DNA of 64,000 bases from Fictibacillus sp. BK138 (GTDB taxonomy: Bacteria > Bacillota > Bacilli > Bacillales > Fictibacillaceae): positions 248,001-312,000 of the forward strand of contig NZ_SGXL01000001.1 in NCBI RefSeq assembly GCF_004216955.1. Reading direction: 5' to 3'. The notes under the pieces are model-generated. The model was not told the DNA's origin, did no database searches, and saw only the letters and a list, made by a program, of their open reading frames with translations. Both the position numbers and the translations under genes were made by a program. This document shows positions 52,501 through 61,380 of the stretch, piece after piece (the first letter of the stretch is position 1; every line of letters starts with the position of its first letter).

Positions 52501-53502
52501 ATGTTTTCAAGGGACGTTGGAATTGACCTTGGTACCGCTAATGTATTGATCTATGTAAAAGGAAAAGGGATTGTGCTTGACGAACCATCCGTCGTTGCGA
52601 TCGACACGAATACCGGAAAAGCACTCGCTGTTGGAGAAGAAGCCCGCCGCATGGTAGGCCGTACACCAGGCAACATCGTAGCAATTCGTCCGCTGAAAGA
52701 CGGCGTAATTGCTGACTTTGAAGTAACCGAGCAAATGCTGAAACACTTTATTAATAAAATAAAAGTGAAGGGCGTGTTTGCTAAGCCAAGAATTTTGATC
52801 TGTACACCAACGAACATTACGTCCGTAGAGCAAAAAGCCATTAGAGAAGCTGCACAAAAATGCGGCGCTAAACATATTTTTCTTGAAGAAGAGCCGAAAG
52901 TGGCTGCAATTGGGGCGGGGATGGATATCTTCCAGCCAAGCGGCAACATGGTTGTTGACATCGGTGGTGGCACAACTGACGTTGCGGTCTTGAGCATGGG
53001 CGATATTGTCACCTCCTCTTCTATTAAAATGGCTGGGGACAAGTTCGATACGGAGATCCTTCAGTACATAAAGAAAGAGTACAAGCTGTTGATCGGTGAG
53101 CGCACAGCAGAAAACATCAAGCTGAACGTAGCGACGGTTTATCCTGGCGCGCGTGACGAAGAGCTTGAAATCCGGGGCCGTGACATGGTATCCGGCTTGC
53201 CGCGTACGATTACGGTTCACTCAAAAGAAATTCAAAAAGCGTTGATGGAGCCTGTGATGGTTATCGTTCAGGCAGCGAAGAGCGTGCTTGAGAAGACGCC
53301 GCCAGAACTATCAGCTGACATCATCGACCGCGGCATCATGCTGACAGGCGGCGGTGCTTTATTGCACGGAATCGACCAGCTGTTTGCTGAAGAATTGAAG
53401 GTTCCAGTGCTCGTTGCTGAAGAGCCAATGAAAGCCGTAGCGAACGGTACAGGCTTAATGCTTGAACATATGGATAAAATCGCGAAAAGAAAAGTGTTTT
53501 AA
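52501..53502 (+). CDS. mbl: Rod shape-determining protein Mbl (MreB-like actin)
   Basis: 333-residue bacterial actin that guides lateral-wall peptidoglycan synthesis. The nucleotide-binding loops GIDLGTANVLIYVKGKGIVL, VVDIGGGTTDVAVLSMG and GIMLTGGGALLHG are present. Synteny (spoIIID before, flhO after) identifies it as Mbl and not MreB or MreBH. RBS GGGAGG precedes the ATG. Confidence 0.94.
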   Translation: MFSRDVGIDLGTANVLIYVKGKGIVLDEPSVVAIDTNTGKALAVGEEARRMVGRTPGNIVAIRPLKDGVIADFEVTEQMLKHFINKIKVKGVFAKPRILICTPTNITSVEQKAIREAAQKCGAKHIFLEEEPKVAAIGAGMDIFQPSGNMVVDIGGGTTDVAVLSMGDIVTSSSIKMAGDKFDTEILQYIKKEYKLLIGERTAENIKLNVATVYPGARDEELEIRGRDMVSGLPRTITVHSKEIQKALMEPVMVIVQAAKSVLEKTPPELSADIIDRGIMLTGGGALLHGIDQLFAEELKVPVLVAEEPMKAVANGTGLMLEHMDKIAKRKVF

Positions 53503-53508
53503 TGAAGG

Positions 53509-53540
53509 AATGCCGCCCGGATTGGGCGGCATTTATTTAT
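53509..53540. terminator. Bidirectional intrinsic terminator after mbl
   Basis: AATGCCGCCC and GGGCGGCATT form a perfect 10-bp stem, followed by a T-rich stretch, between convergent genes. Confidence 0.85.
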
Positions 53541-54139
53541 TTTTCTAGAATTCTAACACCATTTGGATCAGTAGCGCTTGGTGAGGAAAATCCGTTAATG
53601 ATAGCCTTTTGAATAGTAACTTCATCTCCAACTTTTGAGACTATGTTTTTAATGGGCTTTCCAAATAAAAGGGTAAGATCCTGTTCAAGTCCATTCCTTG
53701 TAGTCTCTAGCATCAGTTGTCTGATTTGAAAGGAATCAGTCTGAGAATCGATTACATCCGGGTGGGATTGGAGCTCAATCCTAAATGAATAGGGAGTAGA
53801 AATAAAAGTTCGCCGTTCTCCTTTATTCACTTCCCATCCCATTTCCTTTGCATGATTACAAATCATATTTAGTTCCGATTCAGAGACAAAATAACCAATA
53901 TGATCAAACATCACGTTCTTTCCAAAACCGAACGTAATATTTACAGCCCCTTTTCTTGCTTCAATGATACGGAACAGAATCTTCTTTTCGCGAAAATCAT
54001 TCCATGTTAGAGGCGGATCAAACGTTTGGAACTTACCTTTATATTTTCCTATGCGCTGAGAGATTCGAAAACCATGATCCGTATAGAATTTTTCTGTTTC
54101 TTCAACATAAGGGGTCCAAAAATGATAATGAAATAGCAT
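53537..54139 (-). CDS. VOC (glyoxalase/bleomycin-resistance fold) protein
   Basis: 200 residues with two beta-alpha-beta-beta-beta units: LFHYHFWTPYVEETEKFYTD at the start and NVMFDHIGYFVSESELNMIC near residue 82. This fits the vicinal-oxygen-chelate fold. Metal-ligand positions (His near the N-terminus, His in FDHIGYF, Glu in FRIELQSHPD) are plausible, but the substrate is unknown. The gene is inserted between mbl and flhO on the opposite strand, a place where B. subtilis has none. The ATG follows GAGGTG; an in-frame GTG three codons upstream overlaps it. Confidence 0.75.
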   Translation of the reverse strand: MLFHYHFWTPYVEETEKFYTDHGFRISQRIGKYKGKFQTFDPPLTWNDFREKKILFRIIEARKGAVNITFGFGKNVMFDHIGYFVSESELNMICNHAKEMGWEVNKGERRTFISTPYSFRIELQSHPDVIDSQTDSFQIRQLMLETTRNGLEQDLTLLFGKPIKNIVSKVGDEVTIQKAIINGFSSPSATDPNGVRILEK

Positions 54140-54370
54140 AAAATTCACCTCGTTCTTAAAGCATTGTATTTACTTTCACTACCTTCTCCATTATGGAAGG
54201 AATCCCTCCAAGATTACACAGCTAGACTGATTTAAGATGTTCATTATGTACTTGATGACGATTATTAAGATGTAAATTCGATCTTATAAACTTTTAAACA
54301 AATTCATTGCACTTTTCTGGTACAAATTCCTCATTTTAAAAAGGAATCCGTCATTTTTCGCAGAATCTTA
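54140..54370. other. Intergenic stretch between the VOC gene and flhO
   Basis: A/T-rich. Apart from a short ATTCCT/AGGAAT hairpin near 54327-54347 and the sigma-D-like promoter beyond it, nothing is recognised. Confidence 0.4.
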
Positions 54371-54371
54371 T

Positions 54372-54397
54372 TAAGAAATGTAAAAATCTGTCGATAT
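54372..54397 (+). promoter_or_regulatory. Candidate sigma-D promoter of flhO-flhP
   Basis: TAAG, 14 bases, then GTCGATAT (54390-54397) match the motility sigma-factor consensus TAAA-N14/16-GCCGATAT with two mismatches. It lies about 50 bases before the GTG start. Confidence 0.6.
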
Positions 54398-54447
54398 GAT
54401 CGATGAGACATTTTGTGTCCAGATTACAATTACAGGAGGAATACTCC

Positions 54448-55275
54448 GTGTTAAGAGGCTTTTATAATGCTGCAGCCGGCATGCTGGCACAGCAGCGCAA
54501 ACAAGAAATTTTAACGAACAATATGGCGAATGCCAATACGCCTGGATATAAAGCGGACAACGCAAGTCTGCGCACGTTCCCGACGATGCTTCTGCAGCAT
54601 ATGGGACAAACCGAAATCAACGGCAATAAAATTCCGAACAACTACCCAGTAGGCATCCTATCAACGGGAGTATATGTTCAAGAGACGACACCAAACTTCA
54701 TGCAAGGTGACCTTCGCGAGACGGGAATCAAAACAGATCTTGCCCTTTTACAAGGACAAGTACCAGCTGATCCTGAAACAGGTCTTCCAGGGGAACTTTT
54801 TTTCCGATTGAACGTCAATGGGCAGGAGCGTTTTACACGAAACGGCCATTTCTCAGTTGATGCAGATGGCAGTCTCGTAACGCCTGAGGGTCATTATGTT
54901 CTTGGAACGAATGGAGATCCAATCACTGTTACAAGCGATAATTTTACCGTGAACAAGGACGGTCAGGTGATCGATAACGGTGTGGTCGCAGGACAGATTG
55001 ATGTTGCATTTGTAGCGAATCCTAACAACCTAGTAAAAGAAGGATCAGGACTGTTCAGACTAGAGGGAGATGGGGCAGCCGCTAGTGCGATCGGCAACCC
55101 GGCAATCACATATAACCTGCAGCAAGGGTTTGTTGAACGTTCGAACGTGAACACAGAACAGACGATGACAGAGATGCTGACGGCATACCGCGCGTTTGAA
55201 GCAAATCAAAAAGTGCTTCAAGCCTATGACCGTACGATGGAAAAAGCCGCAAATGAAATTGGCCGAATCGGCTAG
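54448..55275 (+). CDS. flhO: Flagellar hook-basal body protein FlhO
   Basis: 275 residues, rod/hook protein of the FlgF/FlgG group. The N-terminal ILTNNMANANTPGYKADNAS is the basal-body rod motif, and the C-terminus VERSNVNTEQTMTEMLTAYR the matching domain. The start is GTG with AGGAGGA 7 bases upstream; the longer frame lacks an RBS. flhP follows 11 bases later. Confidence 0.92.
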   Translation: MLRGFYNAAAGMLAQQRKQEILTNNMANANTPGYKADNASLRTFPTMLLQHMGQTEINGNKIPNNYPVGILSTGVYVQETTPNFMQGDLRETGIKTDLALLQGQVPADPETGLPGELFFRLNVNGQERFTRNGHFSVDADGSLVTPEGHYVLGTNGDPITVTSDNFTVNKDGQVIDNGVVAGQIDVAFVANPNNLVKEGSGLFRLEGDGAAASAIGNPAITYNLQQGFVERSNVNTEQTMTEMLTAYRAFEANQKVLQAYDRTMEKAANEIGRIG

Positions 55276-55286
55276 GGGGATCACAC

Positions 55287-56114
55287 ATGAACCAGTCTAT
55301 GATTTCAGCAGCAGTAACGATGGGACAGCTTCAGCACAAGCTGGACACCATTTCAAATAATATGGCGAACAGCACGACGAACGGCTACAAGCGCCGGGAA
55401 ACACAATTTTCTGATCTACTTTTTCAGCAGATGGAGAGTAAGGAATTAAACCCGACTGAAGCAGGACGGTTGACTCCGAACGGCATCCGGCTCGGGAGCG
55501 GCGCGCGTGTTTCTTCTACAGCAATGAGCATGGAAACCGGAACATTGCAGCAGACGGGCAGGGCACTTGATGTGGCACTGACTGAACCGGGACACTATTT
55601 TACAATTGGCGGAACAGACAACAATGGAAACCCAATGCCGCTATACACAAGAGATGGCGCGTTCTACTTATCACCATCTGCCCAAAACCCTGGTTACCTT
55701 GAGCTTGTTACGTCTGAAGGAAATCAAGTGTTGGGAGATGAGGGTCCCATTTTGATACCTGAGGATCAAAATAAAATTACCATTGGACAAAACGGCCAAG
55801 TTTCGGTAACGTTAAATAATGGAGAAGTTGTTGAATCAGGTCGAATTGGTGTCGTAAATATGATTCGTCCGCAGCTCATGTTAGCGGTTGGACAGAATCT
55901 TCAGCTGCCAGAAGGCATTCCATTAAATCAGCTCTTTGAAGAAGTTAATGGAGCAGCAGGAAACTTTGTTCAGCAGGGCGTATTGGAATCTTCCAATGTG
56001 AACATTTCAACCGAGATGACAGAACTGATTCAAACACAACGTTCTTATCAATTTAATGCGCGTTCTCTTACAATTGCTGACCAGATGATGGGGTTGGTAA
56101 ACGGGCTTCGCTAA
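55287..56114 (+). CDS. flhP: Flagellar hook-basal body protein FlhP
   Basis: 275 residues, paralogous to FlhO. Rod motif LDTISNNMANSTTNGYKRRE near the N-terminus and LESSNVNISTEMTELIQTQR near the C-terminus. B. subtilis FlhO/FlhP are needed for hook completion. No other flagellar genes are in the window. Confidence 0.92.
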   Translation: MNQSMISAAVTMGQLQHKLDTISNNMANSTTNGYKRRETQFSDLLFQQMESKELNPTEAGRLTPNGIRLGSGARVSSTAMSMETGTLQQTGRALDVALTEPGHYFTIGGTDNNGNPMPLYTRDGAFYLSPSAQNPGYLELVTSEGNQVLGDEGPILIPEDQNKITIGQNGQVSVTLNNGEVVESGRIGVVNMIRPQLMLAVGQNLQLPEGIPLNQLFEEVNGAAGNFVQQGVLESSNVNISTEMTELIQTQRSYQFNARSLTIADQMMGLVNGLR

Positions 56115-56129
56115 ATGGGGTAGGTTTGT

Positions 56130-56426
56130 ATGACAACGAATGAAATGCATGAGCAAGAGTTAAATAAAAAAGAAAATCAAAAAACACAGCGATATCAGGA
56201 GAAAAAGAGTTCTTCAAAGGAAGAGAAGAAGAAACTGATCCACCGCGGCACAAAAAGAAGCTTTCCGATCTGGCTTCGGCTTTTACTGCTTATCTGCGGA
56301 ATCGTGGTTTGTTTTGCTGTCGGTACAATGGTGGGTTATGGTGTGCTCGGTGACGGTAAGCCGATGAATGTTTTTGAGAAGGAAACGTGGACACACATTA
56401 TCGACCTTGTAGAAAAAGAGAAGTAA
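56130..56426 (+). CDS. EpuA-type small membrane protein (annotated in databases as RNA polymerase subunit beta)
   Basis: 98 residues: a highly charged N-terminal half, one membrane helix (about 48-70, LRLLLLICGIVVCFAVGTMV) and a short tail with GYGVLGDGKPMNVFEKETWT. This is the EpuA/PF11772 pattern. The common database name 'DNA-directed RNA polymerase subunit beta' is misleading, as nothing here resembles RpoB. It lies 15 bases after flhP and is probably co-transcribed. Confidence 0.8.
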   Translation: MTTNEMHEQELNKKENQKTQRYQEKKSSSKEEKKKLIHRGTKRSFPIWLRLLLLICGIVVCFAVGTMVGYGVLGDGKPMNVFEKETWTHIIDLVEKEK

Positions 56427-56561
56427 AGATATAATAATAAAACAATGGCAGATTTACAGAGTCATTGTTTTTCTTTTGATTAGAATTAGTACCAGGTAAC
56501 AATACCAAGTATAATAAAAAATAGAGAATAATTTAGATGAGTAGAAAGGTGATGTTAGCGT

Positions 56562-56987
56562 ATGTTAACCATTGAAGAAATCAAAGAAATTATCCCGCAT
56601 CGTTACCCATTTTTGTTAATTGATCGTATCCTAGAAGTAGATGAAGGTCAGCGTGCAGTCGGCATCAAAAATGTAACGGCAAATGAAGAGTTCTTTAACG
56701 GCCACTTTCCTGAGTACCCAGTAATGCCAGGGGTGTTAATTGTTGAAGCTCTAGCACAAGTTGGAGCAGTAGCGATGCTGAAGAAAGAAGAAAACCGAGG
56801 GAAGCTTGCATTCTTTGCTGGCATCGATAATTGCCGCTTCAAAAAGCAAGTCGTACCAGGGGATCAGCTGCGTCTCGAAGTTGAGATGACACGTGTTCGC
56901 GGTTCGATCGGCAAAGGAAAAGGAATTGCGACTGTCGATGGTCAGGTAGCATGCGAAGTAGAGATCACCTTCGCTCTAGGTAAATAA
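56562..56987 (+). CDS. fabZ: 3-hydroxyacyl-ACP dehydratase FabZ
   Basis: 141-residue hot-dog-fold enzyme of fatty acid synthesis, removing water from 3-hydroxyacyl-ACP. Catalytic His48 ([12 protein letters not shown]) and Glu62 ([10 protein letters not shown]) are present. N-terminal [17 protein letters not shown] is typical. RBS AAAGGTGATG. Position after flhP matches B. subtilis ywpB. Confidence 0.95.
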   Translation: MLTIEEIKEIIPHRYPFLLIDRILEVDEGQRAVGIKNVTANEEFFNGHFPEYPVMPGVLIVEALAQVGAVAMLKKEENRGKLAFFAGIDNCRFKKQVVPGDQLRLEVEMTRVRGSIGKGKGIATVDGQVACEVEITFALGK

Positions 56988-56994
56988 ACAAATC

Positions 56995-57080
56995 CAAGTG
57001 GGGACTGTCCCCACACAATTATCATAAAAGCTTGAAATGGAGCAAACGCCTAAGGGAAAATGCTGCATTTCAAGCTTTCA
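56995..57080 (+). repeat. GTGGGGACTGTCCCCAC element with long hairpin (copy 1)
   Basis: Palindrome GTGGGGA-CTG-TCCCCAC (56998-57014) is followed by AAAGCTTGAAATG (57027-57039) pairing with CATTTCAAGCTTT (57066-57078). The first ~53 bases are identical to copy 2 at 57821. It lies just after fabZ, where the hairpin may act as its terminator. Confidence 0.85.
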
Positions 57081-57134
57081 TTTTATGCTATTTTAGATTT
57101 AGTGTATTAAAAACAGAGGTGGAGGAGATTAAAG

Positions 57135-57806
57135 TTGCAGAAGAAATTTATCCTTTTTGATTTAGATGGAACGCTATCCGATCCGAAAATAGGAATCACG
57201 AAATCTGTTCAATTTGCATTAGATCGAATGGGCATCCAAATAGAAAACCTTGATGACTTAGACGTTTTTATTGGTCCACCTCTTCAACAGTCCTTTTCCG
57301 ACTATTATTCTTTTAATGAAGTTCAAACACAAACGGCTATCACGCATTACCGTGAAAGGTTCAGTGATGTAGGGATGTATGAAAACACACTCTACGACCA
57401 TATCCCTGCTCTTTTACAGGAACTCAAAGAAAATGGCCATCATTTAGTTGTCGCTACTTCAAAACCTACTGTTTTTGCAGAAGAGATTTTAAAGTATTTT
57501 AACATTCATCATCATTTTGATTTAGTTGTTGGAAGCAATCTGGACGGAACACGAACAGCAAAGACCGAAATCATTCAGTACATACTCGATCATTACGGAG
57601 AACATCCTTCTGATGTCTTCATCATGATCGGCGATAGGAAGCACGACATCATAGGTGCTCATAACACAGGAATCGATTCGATAGGCGTAACATACGGATA
57701 CGGTTCTAAAGAAGAAATTTCTCAAATTAACCCGACGTACGAAGTAGGCACTGTATTAGAACTAAAAGAATTTTTACTTCACAAAAGCGATACAGCACTT
57801 ATTTAA
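57135..57806 (+). CDS. HAD-family phosphatase, phosphoglycolate phosphatase-like
   Basis: 223-residue HAD hydrolase. Motif I FDLDGTLSDP (nucleophile Asp near residue 9), motif II VVATSKP, motif III Lys in ARTAKTE-like context and motif IV IMIGDRKHDIIGA. A helical cap domain (about 20-85) fits subfamily I (Gph/PGPase). Substrate not determined. The start is TTG with GGAGGAG upstream. The gene lies between two copies of the same repeat. Confidence 0.82.
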   Translation: MQKKFILFDLDGTLSDPKIGITKSVQFALDRMGIQIENLDDLDVFIGPPLQQSFSDYYSFNEVQTQTAITHYRERFSDVGMYENTLYDHIPALLQELKENGHHLVVATSKPTVFAEEILKYFNIHHHFDLVVGSNLDGTRTAKTEIIQYILDHYGEHPSDVFIMIGDRKHDIIGAHNTGIDSIGVTYGYGSKEEISQINPTYEVGTVLELKEFLLHKSDTALI

Positions 57807-57820
57807 CTCAAAATAAAACA

Positions 57821-57900
57821 CAAGTGGGGACTGTCCCCACACAATTATCATAAAAGCTTGAAATGGAGCAAACCGCCTAGACGAAATTGCTCCATTCAAC
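57821..57900 (+). repeat. GTGGGGACTGTCCCCAC element with long hairpin (copy 2)
   Basis: The first ~53 bases are identical to copy 1. Beyond that the sequence diverges, yet a hairpin is kept by different pairing: AATGGAGCAA (57862-57871) with TTGCTCCATT (57887-57896). It lies just after the HAD gene. Confidence 0.85.
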
Positions 57901-57939
57901 ATTCAATTTCATAGCTTTTGATTTTTGAACAATATAAAA

Positions 57940-57973
57940 GGCGCACATATACTCGTTTATGTGCACCCTTTTT
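57940..57973. terminator. Bidirectional intrinsic terminator
   Basis: GGCGCACATA pairs with TATGTGCACC (one mismatch), flanked by an A-run and a T-run, before the stop of the convergent minus-strand gene. Confidence 0.7.
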
Positions 57974-58509
57974 TATTTAACTGGTTCAATTGTTTCCAGA
58001 TTTCCTTTTTGAGAGCGTGGATTCCAGATGAAACTTACAAGATACTCTTTTTCCACTTCCGCTAACTGATATTCATTCCTAGAGACCTTAATCTGTCTTT
58101 CATCAATAACTAAATAATAGTTTCCCTCGACAAGATGTTTCTGTTCCAAAACAAAAATACCGGCTGTTGATACTTCATGGGATTGGTGATTTATTATGAT
58201 TAGAATCGCCACAATAGAAGCTATGACCGAAATGGTTTTGGCAGCTGATTTAATGCACCAATGACCTCTTTCACGTTTTTTTATATATTTTATGAGAAGA
58301 TTCAAATAAACGAGAAACATAACAGGTGCCAGGTAAAAGGCCAATGTCGCTGGTACAAGTAATAATTCATGCAGCGTATAATTAAAGTCTGAAATCGCTT
58401 GGATCCTTCCAAGCTGAGTTCCTAAGAAACCAGTATATATAAGAGCAACTTTTTGTGCTTTATATATCTTTAGGAGTTTATTATGATCATCCTCACTCTG
58501 ATTCATCAT
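57973..58509 (-). CDS. Hypothetical membrane protein
   Basis: 178 residues starting MMNQSEDDHNKLLKIYKAQK, after an AGGA RBS. Three hydrophobic segments (about 20-40, 48-70 and 85-105) are followed by a C-terminal extracytoplasmic-looking domain with STAGIFVLEQKHLVEGNYYL and EKEYLVSFIWNPRSQKG. No family is recognised. The upstream frame to 58623 overlaps the next gene and is not used. It lies 25 bases after the nucleotidyltransferase gene on the same strand. Confidence 0.65.
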   Translation of the reverse strand: MMNQSEDDHNKLLKIYKAQKVALIYTGFLGTQLGRIQAISDFNYTLHELLLVPATLAFYLAPVMFLVYLNLLIKYIKKRERGHWCIKSAAKTISVIASIVAILIIINHQSHEVSTAGIFVLEQKHLVEGNYYLVIDERQIKVSRNEYQLAEVEKEYLVSFIWNPRSQKGNLETIEPVK

Positions 58510-58534
58510 TCGTTTCCTCGCAAATGTTTTTTTG

Positions 58535-59584
58535 TTAATGTCTCTTTTTATAAATATGCTGGTTTGCAGATACAATCGATACAGCGATCTCCCAAAGTTT
58601 AGGCAAGAAATCCAGAACGTCATCAGCCCTCCGAGTTAAATCATCCGTTGAAGAAATACCAAGGTTTGCAACCATCGCATCAAAAGCTGGACGATGTTTC
58701 AACTGAATTTCGTCACTACCATCCACTTCAAAAATCTTATGACACCGGGCAAAAGTCGCAACCATCCAGAAAACAGCTTCCTGGTGAAATCCAGATCGTA
58801 TAAGCTCTCGGCTTCCGTCAATGGCTATCGGCCGTGCTTCCGCCGTAATATCACTGCTAAAGAAGAAAGGAGTCTTTGCTATCGAAACAGCGGCTTCAAA
58901 TGTTTGTTCAAGCGCGCGTAAATGATGTTCTGCCCGTTCCGCAGTCAAATCACAGACACCAAGCAATCTCAGTAGTTCGGCATAAACATCCTCGTAATCA
59001 TGCTCCCTCAAGACTTCTCGGACCTTCAAATACCGCAGTCTGACCGTTGGATTCTGAAGGGATGCTACTAAAATGACATGAGTGATCACCCCGGTTGGAA
59101 ACAGCCAAGAGGTCACTTGATCATGCCAAGGGTCCCGGGGATTAATAGACTTCAACCCGTGCTCGATGCGAAGGTGAGCATTCTCACACCTCTTAAGAAC
59201 CCGCTTTTTCTCCGCAAAATGCGCTGACACATATTGTTGCAATTCTCCCAAATGTCCGGTGGGATCGCTAATGAGGGTATTTACTCGAAAGCTTCCTGCA
59301 AGATGGTAGTCTGTCAGCACATCTTCACCTGATTGAAACTTATTCCACGGCAAATATGTAATTTCGATTAGTACGCCCTCATATCGAAATTTTCCAAGTT
59401 TCAGAGGCGTTTCATCATGAGCCATAACGACAACAACATCCATATCAGACGATGCCGACATATCCTCGTTTTCGTTTAGAAGAATCGTTGAACCACTGAA
59501 ATATGCTCCGCGAAACCATGGCTCTTCACTCAAATGCAGCATCACCCATTCAGCAGCAATGGCTCGTGCTGTCCCAACTTTCAT
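58535..59584 (-). CDS. Nucleotidyltransferase-fold protein
   Basis: 349 residues. The N-terminal YFSGSTILLNENEDMSASSD-MDVVVVM has the nucleotidyltransferase pattern G-S-x(n)-D-x-D, with a longer gap between GS and DxD than usual. The C-terminal two-thirds are helical. This resembles aminoglycoside-nucleotidyltransferase-like or minimal-NTase proteins; the substrate is unknown. AAGGGTGG lies before the ATG; an in-frame GTG three codons earlier overlaps it. A methyltransferase gene is directly upstream. Confidence 0.72.
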   Translation of the reverse strand: MKVGTARAIAAEWVMLHLSEEPWFRGAYFSGSTILLNENEDMSASSDMDVVVVMAHDETPLKLGKFRYEGVLIEITYLPWNKFQSGEDVLTDYHLAGSFRVNTLISDPTGHLGELQQYVSAHFAEKKRVLKRCENAHLRIEHGLKSINPRDPWHDQVTSWLFPTGVITHVILVASLQNPTVRLRYLKVREVLREHDYEDVYAELLRLLGVCDLTAERAEHHLRALEQTFEAAVSIAKTPFFFSSDITAEARPIAIDGSRELIRSGFHQEAVFWMVATFARCHKIFEVDGSDEIQLKHRPAFDAMVANLGISSTDDLTRRADDVLDFLPKLWEIAVSIVSANQHIYKKRH

Positions 59585-59607
59585 AACGACCACCCTTCGC
59601 TAAATTA

Positions 59608-60642
59608 TTACTTCGCCTTCGCCACAATTCCATTATGAACTTTGATAAACCCGTGCTTCATAATATCCAGTCCGTTCTCATACAGATAAAGCCCCATCTG
59701 CTCTAGCGTCATGAGCTCCCGGTACGTATGGTTCATCACATCCGCCATGATCTCGTAATACAGCTTGGACCGAAGCTGGGCTCGCGGTGTCGTCATCACA
59801 ATATAACCACCAGGCTTTAAAAACTTCCGGTGCCACTCCACGACCTCAGCCTTCATGGAATCCGGGAAGTGCTCGAGCAAACCGACGCTCAGCACGATAT
59901 CAAACTCCTTCCCATAAGGAAGATTGCGAATGTCGTCCACCACATATGAAATGTTAAAATCATCTTTAAAATAAACTTTTTCTCCGCCTGTACTAGGATT
60001 TTTCCCCAAGAACGGGTATGACTCAGGAAACTCTGCAAATCTCGTATCACGGCAGAATGCATCATAATCGACCATCACCACTTCACCGCCGGGATACATG
60101 GCAGAAAGCTGCATCGCCTCATAACCTTCCGCTGCTCCCAAAAATAAAATGCGAGGCTTTTGAACATCCAGCCCTTCAAACAACGCTCGTTTCCCGCGAG
60201 GATCCCAAATGCCATCCTGTACCCGGTGAACATAATTCCATAAATGAATGCGTAAATAATCTCCGAGCGCTACTTTTACTTCAGAAGACTTAAAGCTTTT
60301 TAAACTATGAAAAAAGGCACCCTTCTTTTCGTGGATTTCAGTGGGAACATCCTTCGAAAACCACTCATGAAAAGACTGGTTGAACATCGTCCAAGAGGTG
60401 TGAACAGGCAAGGTCTCGCCATGCTCTTTCTCCCAATCCAGTTTATCTTTCGAAAACGAAGTCACTTCATACGGCTTACCAATGTCTTTCCATGAAACGG
60501 TCGACCAGTCATTCACCGTATTTACTTTTACAAACTTCTCATATTCTTTCTGATTTTTATATTGCCGTAAATCCATACGATAGGACGGCATCTTTTCCGT
60601 CTGACCTAATGTAACCGGGCGATGAACAGCAGTTTCGATCAT
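59608..60642 (-). CDS. SAM-dependent class I methyltransferase
   Basis: 344 residues. An N-terminal ~180 residues of unknown type precede a Rossmann methyltransferase: motif I ILFLGAAEGYEAMQL (about 183), the acidic end of strand 2 EVVMVDYDAF, and motif post I-IV FDIVLSVGLLEHFPDSM. The target is not evident. The start follows CAGGAGGAAG; the frame upstream to 60696 lacks an RBS. Transcribed with the nucleotidyltransferase gene, 23 bases apart. Confidence 0.82.
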   Translation of the reverse strand: MIETAVHRPVTLGQTEKMPSYRMDLRQYKNQKEYEKFVKVNTVNDWSTVSWKDIGKPYEVTSFSKDKLDWEKEHGETLPVHTSWTMFNQSFHEWFSKDVPTEIHEKKGAFFHSLKSFKSSEVKVALGDYLRIHLWNYVHRVQDGIWDPRGKRALFEGLDVQKPRILFLGAAEGYEAMQLSAMYPGGEVVMVDYDAFCRDTRFAEFPESYPFLGKNPSTGGEKVYFKDDFNISYVVDDIRNLPYGKEFDIVLSVGLLEHFPDSMKAEVVEWHRKFLKPGGYIVMTTPRAQLRSKLYYEIMADVMNHTYRELMTLEQMGLYLYENGLDIMKHGFIKVHNGIVAKAK

Positions 60643-60769
60643 GTTCTTCCTCCTGTAAAAAGGATTTTCTATATGTATTCCAAAACGGCCGTCCAAAATC
60701 CTCTAAATCATCTTTTATTTGCACACATGGTAAAATAAGAGCAACAAAGAATCGGAGGGGGAAGCAGTC

Positions 60770-61366
60770 ATGAAAATCATTTTTATCGGAGACAGCATCA
60801 CAGCTTCTAACAAAAATACAGATCCCGAAAGACTGGGGAACGGGTATGTGCGGATGATTAAAGAAGTTTTGCCGGAAGACGTGAAAGTCATCAATAAAGG
60901 TGTCAACGGGCACCGCGTGACAGACCTTGCTTTTCGTTGGGAACGGGACGTGATTGATCTAGAACCAGATCTTTTAACGGTTTCTATTGGAATCAACGAT
61001 GTGTGGCGGCAGCTCGACAGTCCAGATCTCACACAAGTTGATGTTTCTAAATTCGAAGAGATTTATCGTGAATTGTTGTCACAGCTTCCAGCCACTACAA
61101 AACTCGTACTCATGGAACCGACGATCATAAAAGAAAACCCGCAATCTCAAGGAAACCAGATGCTGATCCCGTATGTAGAAGTCGTTCGCAAGCTGGCGGT
61201 AGAGTTTGATGCAGTGCTTGTCCCGACACATGACGTTTTTATCGATCACCTAACAAAAAAGCCTGACGTTTCATTAACAACCGACGGTGTACATATGAGA
61301 AAAAAAGGGAACGAACTGATGGCAAAAGCTTGGCTAAAAGCAGCAGAATCAATAATTGAACAATAA
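60770..61366 (+). CDS. SGNH/GDSL-family hydrolase
   Basis: 198-residue esterase/lipase-fold enzyme. Block I IFIGDSIT (nucleophile Ser), block II conserved Gly in NKGVNGHRVTDL, block III GINDVW, and block V TTDGVHM with the catalytic Asp-His. No signal peptide, so probably cytosolic. RBS GGAGGGGG. It is divergent from the methyltransferase gene and followed 14 bases later by a GNAT gene. Confidence 0.87.
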   Translation: MKIIFIGDSITASNKNTDPERLGNGYVRMIKEVLPEDVKVINKGVNGHRVTDLAFRWERDVIDLEPDLLTVSIGINDVWRQLDSPDLTQVDVSKFEEIYRELLSQLPATTKLVLMEPTIIKENPQSQGNQMLIPYVEVVRKLAVEFDAVLVPTHDVFIDHLTKKPDVSLTTDGVHMRKKGNELMAKAWLKAAESIIEQ

Positions 61367-61380
61367 AAGGAACAGGAGTT

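Noticed and set aside
56130-56426. RNA polymerase beta subunit (the usual database label of this gene)
   Set aside because: A 98-residue single-helix membrane protein has no RpoB features. The label is a carried-over misannotation of the EpuA family.
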